Source of the DNA: Clostridia bacterium
GTDB taxonomy: Bacteria; Bacillota_A; Clostridia; Oscillospirales; Acutalibacteraceae
Assembly (NCBI GenBank): GCA_024699005.1
Contig: JAILQN010000092.1
Location: 1-11,687 of the forward strand
Length of the DNA: 11,687 bases
Reading direction: 5' to 3'
Both the position numbers and the translations under genes were made by a program. Positions 7,621 to 11,687 of the stretch are shown one piece after another. The number at the start of each line of letters is the position of its first letter. The first letter of the stretch is position 1. The notes under the pieces are model-generated. The model did not search any database. It had not been told where the DNA came from and saw only the letters and a list, made by a program, of their open reading frames with translations.

Positions 7621-7767
7621 CGCAACTGACTTCGACGGTTGAGTTTTCTCCGCCCCGGAAAAAGATGTAATTAATGATGATCGGTTAAGACGGCAGGAAT
7701 ATCTCAACGGTTCTCAGCTGCGCAATTCTGTCGGAGCGGCAGTAATCTTATGGTTCTGAAATCTGAA
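7621..7767. other. Non-coding interior between inverted heptad blocks
   Basis: These 147 bp lie between the two inverted heptad arms in the 350-bp gap between the oxidoreductase operon and the 111-residue gene. I see no credible gene, promoter or terminator in it. A short complementary pair (GTTGAG near 7636, CTCAAC near 7708) is too weak to call a structure. Confidence 0.5.
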
Positions 7768-7773
7768 GCGCAA

Positions 7774-7836
7774 TTGCACATTGCACATTGCACATTGCAA
7801 ATTGCAAATTGCACATTGCACATTGCAAACTGCACA
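7774..7836 (+). repeat. Heptad repeat block, TTGCACA family
   Basis: Nine consecutive 7-bp units: TTGCACA three times, TTGCAAA twice, TTGCACA twice, TTGCAAA, CTGCACA. Together with the preceding GCGCAA (7768-7773) it forms the right arm of the inverted repeat whose left arm ends GCAATTGCGC at 7611-7620. It lies about 40 bp beyond the stop of the gamma subunit gene. Confidence 0.95.
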
Positions 7837-7867
7837 TTATTCAAAGCCGTAATCTTTGCCGGTCGGC

Positions 7868-7885
7868 GGCGGCTTAATTGCCGCC
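7868..7885 (-). other. Hairpin with the gamma-subunit stop codon in its loop
   Basis: GGCGGC (7868-7873) and GCCGCC (7880-7885) are complementary and enclose TTAATT, which contains the TAA stop (plus-strand TTA at 7874-7876). No T-run follows on the minus strand, so it is not a classical terminator. It could stabilise the 3' end or be chance in GC-rich codons. Confidence 0.35.
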
Positions 7886-8419
7886 CGAGCCTATCTCGAT
7901 GCCTCTGTCCACCGCCCTGATATTCATTTCCAGGATCTCCGGGCTCTTGGCTCCGAATTTGGCTTCCAGACCTTCGATAAGATATTTGCGCTCCACTATT
8001 CCCGTCGCGCCTGCAAGGATGCCCAGAAGCACGATATTGGCGACTTTCACGCTGCCGATCTCCGCGGCGATCCCGTCCACCGGCACCGCGATCACGGTTA
8101 TATCGTCGCGCTCGATGGGGTCGGTTATCAGACTGGTGTTGGCAACAAGCACACCGCCCGGCTTAAGATCTTCGATATACCTGCGGTACGCCACGCCGTT
8201 GAGCACGATAAGGTTGTCCGTCTGCTTGGGCAGGGGGGAAACTATTTCGCCGTCGCTGATGATAACTGTGCATTTCGCACTGCCGCCGCGCTGCTCGGGG
8301 CCGTACTCGGGCAGATAGGTTGAGCGTTTGCCCATGTCTATGGCGGTGGTCGCGAGGGTGATGCCCGCGCTCATTATGCCCTGGCCGCCGGAGCCGGAAA
8401 AGACGAATGACTGTTTCAT
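7874..8419 (-). CDS. korC: 2-oxoacid:ferredoxin oxidoreductase, gamma subunit
   Basis: 181 residues, the usual size of a stand-alone gamma subunit of the pyruvate/2-oxoacid ferredoxin oxidoreductase family. It opens with the family motif GSGGQGIMSAG (from residue 9) and has the conserved YLPEYGPEQRGGSAKCTV stretch. In the complex this subunit contributes to CoA handling next to the thiamine pyrophosphate site, as known for the family. It is the last gene of the operon: its ATG lies one base after the beta-subunit stop, so translation is probably coupled. No signal peptide, so cytoplasmic. The symbol follows the KOR naming; the same architecture is also annotated as branched-chain (VOR) or general 2-oxoacid oxidoreductase, and sequence reading alone cannot fix the substrate. 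Confidence 0.9.
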   Translation of the reverse strand: MKQSFVFSGSGGQGIMSAGITLATTAIDMGKRSTYLPEYGPEQRGGSAKCTVIISDGEIVSPLPKQTDNLIVLNGVAYRRYIEDLKPGGVLVANTSLITDPIERDDITVIAVPVDGIAAEIGSVKVANIVLLGILAGATGIVERKYLIEGLEAKFGAKSPEILEMNIRAVDRGIEIGSGGN

Positions 8420-8420
8420 A

Positions 8421-9173
8421 TTATTTTCCCGCCTCCTCTGCCGGTCTGTCCCTGTATATTCCCGGTTTGAAATACGGGATGGTATTGGTGTTCATATACT
8501 CAAGAGTTTTGAGAGGCGAAAGGTGCCAGTTCGTCGGGCAGTTGGTAAGCAGCTCCACAAAGGTGAAGCCTCTGCCCTCAAGCTGATACTCAAAAGCCTT
8601 TTTGATGCCTTTGCGGGCGTCGTTGACACCTTTGGGAGAATTGAGCGCGTACCTCGCGATGAACGCTGGAGCCTCCAGCTGGTTTATAAGCTCGCACATC
8701 TTCATCGGGTAGCCGGTGGTAGCCGGATCCCTGCCGTAAACGGTGGTGGTGGTCTTCTGCCCGACAAGAGTGGTGGGCGCCATCTGACCGCCGGTCATGC
8801 CGTAGGTCTGATTGTTCGCAAAGATTACCGTGAAATTCTCGCCCCTGTTGGCGGCGGACATGATCTCCGCCAGACCGATCGCAGCAAGGTCTCCGTCCCC
8901 CTGATAGGCGAACACGAGCCTCTCCGGGGCTGTCCTTTTGATGCCGGTCGCGACAGCCGGAGCCCTGCCGTGGGCGCAGCCGATCATATCACCGTCCCAG
9001 TAGAGCAGGTTGAGCGCGGAACAGCCGACGGAAATGACGTTGATCGCGTTCTCACGCTGATCCAGTTCGTCAATGATGTCCGCCACGAGTTTTGTGGCCA
9101 GCGAGTGCAGACAGCCGGGGCAGTAGCCGCTCGGCGCGGATTTCAGAGATGCAGGACGTTTGTATTCCGCCAT
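8421..9173 (-). CDS. korB: 2-oxoacid:ferredoxin oxidoreductase, beta subunit (TPP-binding)
   Basis: 250 residues. It carries the thiamine pyrophosphate/Mg site: GDGD at 92-95, then about 25 residues on NNQTYGMTGGQ at 120-130. Four cysteines fit the proximal [4Fe-4S] cluster of the family: Cys18 and Cys21 (YCPGC), Cys51 (VGCSAL) and Cys212 (NCPTNW). The enzyme decarboxylates a 2-oxoacid on TPP, transfers the acyl group to CoA and passes electrons to ferredoxin. AAAGGAGG lies 8 nt before the ATG, overlapping the last alpha-subunit codons; the alpha stop and this start are one base apart. This size and Cys pattern match KOR/VOR-type enzymes rather than the single-chain pyruvate enzyme of many clostridia. 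No key residue appears to be missing. Confidence 0.93.
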   Translation of the reverse strand: MAEYKRPASLKSAPSGYCPGCLHSLATKLVADIIDELDQRENAINVISVGCSALNLLYWDGDMIGCAHGRAPAVATGIKRTAPERLVFAYQGDGDLAAIGLAEIMSAANRGENFTVIFANNQTYGMTGGQMAPTTLVGQKTTTTVYGRDPATTGYPMKMCELINQLEAPAFIARYALNSPKGVNDARKGIKKAFEYQLEGRGFTFVELLTNCPTNWHLSPLKTLEYMNTNTIPYFKPGIYRDRPAEEAGK

Positions 9174-9174
9174 A

Positions 9175-10254
9175 TCACTCGCCTCCTTTCACGATCTCGG
9201 CGATGGCTTCGTAAACGCCGTCGTCGTCCAGCAGTACGCCGCCGGAACGCCCGTACTCGTAAACCGGGCAGCGCTCCGCGACCTGCAGCTCGATATCCTC
9301 TCTCATCTGAGCGGGGATAGTCATTTCTATATCTATGATGCCCTTGACCGTATTATAGTCCAGATCATGGATCGCTTTCTTCGGGAACGGATAAAGCGTG
9401 ATCGGACGGATCAGACCTACTTTGTAACCCTCGCTGCGGAGGTTGATGACAGCCTCCTTGGCGACTCGGGCGGCTATGCCGTAAGCCACGACCACGTACT
9501 CGGCGTCATCGGTCATGAACGTATCGACTTTGACGTCGTACTCCGCCCAGTCCTGGTAAACGTAGCCCATGGCAGAATTGAGGCTCTCCAGGATTATCTC
9601 GGGATAGATGGGAGTTATCTCGGAAGGCTCGTCGCGGCCATTGTTGCGGGCAAGGCTCCAGTCGTCGGTAGCTTCGCTTGAAAGCTCCTTCATCGGAGGC
9701 AACTCAACCTCTTCCATTATATTGCCCAGACACCCGTCCATAAGCACCATCACGGGGTTGCGGTCGCGCTCTGCGTACTCCCAGGCGTCGTACATGATGT
9801 CGACGGCCTCCTGGCAGCTCCACGGCGCGAAAACCATGGTGTGGAAACCGCCGTGGCCCGTCGCCTTGGTTGCCTGAAGATAATCCGACTGCGCCGGCTG
9901 GATGGAACCGAGGCCGGGACCGCCGCGGGAAATGTTGACTATGACCGCCGGCAGCTGAGCCGCCGCGAGATAGGATATGCCCTCGCTTTTAAGGCTTATG
10001 CCGGGACCGGATGAACTCGTCATTGCACGGACGCCCATGGCTGCCGCGCCGTAGACCATATTTACGGAAGCGACCTCGCTCTCACCCTGCACGAACGCGC
10101 CGCCGACCTCGTACTGCCGCCAGGACATGTATTCCGGGATCTCGTTTTGCGGAGTTATGGGATAACCCGCAAAGAAACGGCAGCCGCCGCGGATCGCAGC
10201 CTCGGCTATCGCCTCGTTGCCCTTCATGAATCGCTTTTCGCCCAAGTCAGTCAC
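9175..10254 (-). CDS. korA: 2-oxoacid:ferredoxin oxidoreductase, alpha subunit (VorB/KorA type)
   Basis: 359 residues. The N-terminal pyrimidine-binding-like domain has MKGNEAIAEAAIRGGCRFF and GYPITPQNEIPEYMS (about 30-44), then SSSGPGISLKSEG and GSIQPAQSDYLQATKATGHG. The C-terminal part is the transketolase-like domain II. These match subunits called VorB (3-methyl-2-oxobutanoate) or KorA (2-oxoglutarate); the symbol is therefore tentative. The start is a GTG at 10252-10254 that overlaps the ferredoxin gene by 8 nt, with GGAG 6 nt upstream. An ATG nine codons on (MKGNEA) lacks a ribosome site, and relatives commonly have a short N-terminal extension before MKGNEA, so the GTG is preferred. 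Second gene of the operon; cytoplasmic. Confidence 0.92.
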   Translation of the reverse strand: MTDLGEKRFMKGNEAIAEAAIRGGCRFFAGYPITPQNEIPEYMSWRQYEVGGAFVQGESEVASVNMVYGAAAMGVRAMTSSSGPGISLKSEGISYLAAAQLPAVIVNISRGGPGLGSIQPAQSDYLQATKATGHGGFHTMVFAPWSCQEAVDIMYDAWEYAERDRNPVMVLMDGCLGNIMEEVELPPMKELSSEATDDWSLARNNGRDEPSEITPIYPEIILESLNSAMGYVYQDWAEYDVKVDTFMTDDAEYVVVAYGIAARVAKEAVINLRSEGYKVGLIRPITLYPFPKKAIHDLDYNTVKGIIDIEMTIPAQMREDIELQVAERCPVYEYGRSGGVLLDDDGVYEAIAEIVKGGE

Positions 10255-10456
10255 TCTCCTCTCCGATCAGCTCTATCGCCCCTTCAGGGCACATCGACGC
10301 GCAAATCGCGCATGAAATACATTTTGAAGAGTCGGTGTATACCGGATACAAATGCCCGCGCTTGTTCCGCTCTTCACCGAAGGCAAGTATCCCCTTCGGA
10401 CAGAACTTGATGCAGTAGCCGCAGCCTTTGCATAAGCCCGGAGTCAATGTGATCAT
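10247..10456 (-). CDS. korD: Ferredoxin-like delta subunit, two [4Fe-4S] clusters
   Basis: 69 residues with two full CxxCxxCxxxCP motifs: Cys9, 12, 15, 19 and Cys46, 49, 52, 56. Each set of three plus the distant fourth ligates a [4Fe-4S] cluster, as in bacterial 8Fe ferredoxins. As the first gene of the delta-alpha-beta-gamma order it is the electron-transfer subunit that relays electrons from the TPP-proximal cluster to free ferredoxin. AAAGGAGG is placed 9 nt before the ATG, a strong ribosome site. Its last 8 nt overlap the alpha subunit start. Upstream lies a leader filled with heptad repeats. Confidence 0.93.
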   Translation of the reverse strand: MITLTPGLCKGCGYCIKFCPKGILAFGEERNKRGHLYPVYTDSSKCISCAICASMCPEGAIELIGEESD

Positions 10457-10465
10457 ATATATCAG

Positions 10466-10473
10466 CCTCCTTT
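10466..10473 (-). promoter_or_regulatory. Ribosome binding site of korD
   Basis: Minus strand AAAGGAGG, a full anti-Shine-Dalgarno match, 9 nt before the ATG. It directly abuts the end of the heptad repeat block, which begins at 10475. Confidence 0.85.
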
Positions 10474-10474
10474 T

Positions 10475-10593
10475 AGTTCAAAGTTCAAAGTCCAAAGTTC
10501 CAAGTTCTAAGTTCCAAGTTCCAAGTTCCAAGTTCTAAGCTCTAAGTTCTAAGCTCTGAGCTATGAGCCCTCAGTTCTCAGTTCCAAATTCCG
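10475..10593 (+). repeat. Heptad repeat block, AGTTCCA/AAGTTCC family
   Basis: About seventeen consecutive 7-bp units: AGTTCAA, AGTTCAA, AGTCCAA, AGTTCCA, AGTTCTA, AGTTCCA three times, AGTTCTA, AGCTCTA, AGTTCTA, AGCTCTG, AGCTATG, AGCCCTC, AGTTCTC, AGTTCCA, AATTCCG. The units nearest the gene are regular and those towards 10593 degenerate. The block lies between the oxidoreductase promoter and its first ribosome site, so it should be in the mRNA leader. A 13-bp segment occurring at 10530-10542 and 10544-10556 recurs inverted at 11519-11531. Confidence 0.95.
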
Positions 10594-10624
10594 GATTTCC
10601 GGACCGGGAACTCAAATCTGTTTC

Positions 10625-10653
10625 ATATTATCACAACTTATAATAAATGTAAA
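10625..10653 (-). promoter_or_regulatory. Promoter of the 2-oxoacid oxidoreductase operon
   Basis: On the minus strand TTTACA (10648-10653) is followed after 17 nt by TAATAT (10625-10630), in an AT-rich stretch. It is the best promoter in the 273-bp gap between korD and the hydrolase and implies a leader of roughly 160 nt containing the heptads. A GATAAT overlapping it at a shorter 15-nt spacing is an alternative -10. Confidence 0.5.
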
Positions 10654-10729
10654 CGGTTTTTTAATAAAAAGAGCGAATTGTTGCAAAAAAGTTACAGGAG
10701 ATAATGATGAGTAATGTGTATTCAGCAAA

Positions 10730-11497
10730 TTACCGAGTTCTCATTCCCTCGGTCCTCTTCAGGATCTCCTCCGCAGTTACGCTCCACTGCTCTTCAGCGG
10801 CTATATCCGCGCTGCCATCGCCCCTCTGCCTGCCATAGGAGCCGAAACCGGCGTGATTGCCTCCCCGTATCTCAACGTATTCATGATCGGGAGCCAGAGA
10901 CAGCCCGGCTTCGAGCTTATCCCTGTTGATAACCCCGTCGTTTTCACCGCAGATAAACGTCACCGGGATATGCGCCCGGGACAGATCCTCCGTCGGATAT
11001 GAGGCGAGCAGGAACAGTCCGGAGTAAATACCCGGAAGCTCCGCCGCGTGGTTCGCCGCCATGGCTCCGCCCAGCGAGTGCCCAGCCAGCCAGTAATGTT
11101 CATAACCGTCTTCGGTGAGCGACCGGTCGGCAATTATAAGATCGGCAATGTTTGCTCCGAAAAACGCGAGATGCAGCGGCATTTTCACAAGAAAGCAATC
11201 CACGCCGCCTTCTGCAACAGCCCTCATAAGCGGAGCGTAAGCCGTCTCCTCCACCTTGGCTCCGGGATAGAATATCAGAGCATCCGTTTCGCCGGGACCG
11301 TCGAACAGATAAGCCCCGAATTTTGCGTTTATATTTTTATTCGTTATTTCGCTCACGGCAACGCCGCCGCCGCTCTCCATGTACTCCGCGACGCCCTTCG
11401 CGTGATAAAAGTCGATCACATACACAGCTGCGGCGACCGCCGTTATCACGATCACGGCAGCCAGAACCGCAATAAATATCTTTATACCTTTTTTCAT
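10730..11497 (-). CDS. Membrane-anchored alpha/beta hydrolase
   Basis: 255 residues. Residues about 5-27 (IKIFIAVLAAVIVITAVAAA...) form one membrane segment preceded by lysines, so the catalytic domain is likely outside the membrane. The triad is visible: Ser141 in GHSLGG, Asp187 in GENDGVI, His215 in GGNHAGFGSYG. The GGNHAGFGSYG...GDG...EEQW ending is typical of a Firmicute alpha/beta hydrolase_5-like family of unknown substrate. No good Shine-Dalgarno sequence precedes the ATG, yet this start gives the natural anchor and no better one follows. Directly upstream is a heptad block, and another of the same family in the opposite orientation lies downstream, so the gene is bracketed by repeats. 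No terminator hairpin is seen after the stop. Confidence 0.88.
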   Translation of the reverse strand: MKKGIKIFIAVLAAVIVITAVAAAVYVIDFYHAKGVAEYMESGGGVAVSEITNKNINAKFGAYLFDGPGETDALIFYPGAKVEETAYAPLMRAVAEGGVDCFLVKMPLHLAFFGANIADLIIADRSLTEDGYEHYWLAGHSLGGAMAANHAAELPGIYSGLFLLASYPTEDLSRAHIPVTFICGENDGVINRDKLEAGLSLAPDHEYVEIRGGNHAGFGSYGRQRGDGSADIAAEEQWSVTAEEILKRTEGMRTR

Positions 11498-11510
11498 ATC
11501 AGACTAATTC

Positions 11511-11545
11511 GGAGCTTGGAGCTTAGAACTTGAAGCTCAGAGCTT
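11511..11545 (+). repeat. Heptad repeat block, GGAGCTT family (inverted relative to 10475-10593)
   Basis: Five 7-bp units: GGAGCTT, GGAGCTT, AGAACTT, GAAGCTC, AGAGCTT. These are reverse complements of the AAGTTCC/AAGCTCC units at 10475-10593. GAGCTTAGAACTT at 11519-11531 is a perfect 13-bp inverted copy of the segments at 10530-10542 and 10544-10556. It starts 14 bp before the hydrolase ATG. Confidence 0.9.
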
Positions 11546-11568
11546 AGGTAAACAATGATTAATTCCAG

Positions 11569-11597
11569 ATGACAAGTCCCAAGAACTGTGGTATAAT
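11569..11597 (+). promoter_or_regulatory. Promoter of the partial transposase gene (extended -10)
   Basis: ATGACA (11569-11574), 17-nt spacing, then perfect TATAAT (11592-11597), with TGG immediately before it making an extended -10. This is the strongest promoter in the window and reads towards the right edge. Confidence 0.75.
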
Positions 11598-11625
11598 AAA
11601 TATAGTACAGAAAGGGGACGAGGAC

Positions 11626-11687
11626 ATGGGAGATCAAATGAGTTTAGCAGATTATGAGTATGGACAGCGGAAGAGAAAAACGAAGCG
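11626..11687 (+). CDS. Transposase N-terminus, probably IS5 family (cut by window end)
   Basis: Only about 20 codons are visible, from an ATG at 11626 (a second in-frame ATG is at 11638). The peptide SLADYEYGQRKRKTK resembles the N-terminus of IS5-type DDE transposases, which often begin with a (F/L)xDxEY motif followed by a basic KRKT/RR stretch; the catalytic domain would lie beyond the window. AAAGGGG lies 9 nt before the first ATG and supports it. It is the only plus-strand gene and has its own strong promoter. The left terminal inverted repeat cannot be defined without the right end, and the family call depends on a short peptide. Confidence 0.6.
   Translation, partial: MGDQMSLADYEYGQRKRKTK

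Noticed and set aside
7774..7836. CRISPR array
   Set aside because: The units are 7 bp and directly adjacent, with no unique spacers.
8328..9320. Plus-strand open frame of 330 codons
   Set aside because: It is antisense across the well-supported beta subunit gene and into its neighbours; the product is Arg/Gly/Val-rich without motifs.
10475..10593. CRISPR array or iteron-type origin
   Set aside because: There are no spacers, no replication gene nearby, and the units degenerate gradually as expected of a simple tandem repeat.
10457..10729. Riboswitch in the leader of the oxidoreductase operon
   Set aside because: The leader consists of heptad repeats and AT-rich sequence; I see no conserved riboswitch core or paired terminator.

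Overview
The window looks like chromosome from an uncultured anaerobic Clostridia-type Firmicute, probably of gut or rumen origin. The reasons are a four-subunit ferredoxin-linked 2-oxoacid oxidoreductase, AAAGGAGG-type ribosome binding sites, a very large secreted protein with a type I dockerin and InlB-type repeats, and short 7-bp-period repeats between genes. No ribosomal marker is present, so the placement is inference. Apart from a partial transposase at the right edge, every recognisable gene is on the minus strand, so transcription runs right to left.

Right edge to left edge: (i) 11560-11687 holds a strong promoter and the first codons of a plus-strand transposase, probably IS5-type, cut by the window end. 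(ii) 10730-11497 is a membrane-anchored alpha/beta hydrolase, flanked on both sides by heptad repeats of one family in opposite orientations. (iii) 7874-10456 is a compact operon: ferredoxin, alpha, beta and gamma subunits of a 2-oxoacid:ferredoxin oxidoreductase (KOR/VOR type). It has a promoter near 10625-10653, and its untranslated leader carries about 17 copies of a 7-bp repeat. (iv) 7524-7873 has no gene but carries a second heptad family (TTGCACA) arranged as a roughly 34-bp inverted repeat around about 147 bp, resembling a MITE. (v) 6039-7523 is a two-gene unit, an unrecognised 111-residue beta-rich protein and a secreted esterase-like hydrolase, closed by a clear rho-independent terminator. 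(vi) 5838-5954 is a 117-bp element whose two perfect 26-bp inverted arms are themselves hairpins, an architecture like a REPIN/BIME. (vii) 310-5706 encodes a 1798-residue secreted protein: signal peptide, two tandem 469-residue modules (DUF6273-like, Ig-like, InlB repeat), two 144-residue repeats, a papain/C39-like cysteine peptidase region and a C-terminal dockerin. It has its own extended -10 promoter and a probable terminator at 184-216. (viii) The first ~180 bp cannot be assigned.

Functionally there are two themes. One is energy metabolism: the oxidoreductase converts 2-oxoacids and CoA to acyl-CoA, CO2 and reduced ferredoxin. The other is the cell surface: three proteins with N-terminal export or anchor signals, two of them hydrolases and one a peptidase that could dock to a cohesin scaffold. 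The most unusual material is between the genes: two families of 7-bp repeats, each present as an inverted pair, and a REPIN-like doublet.
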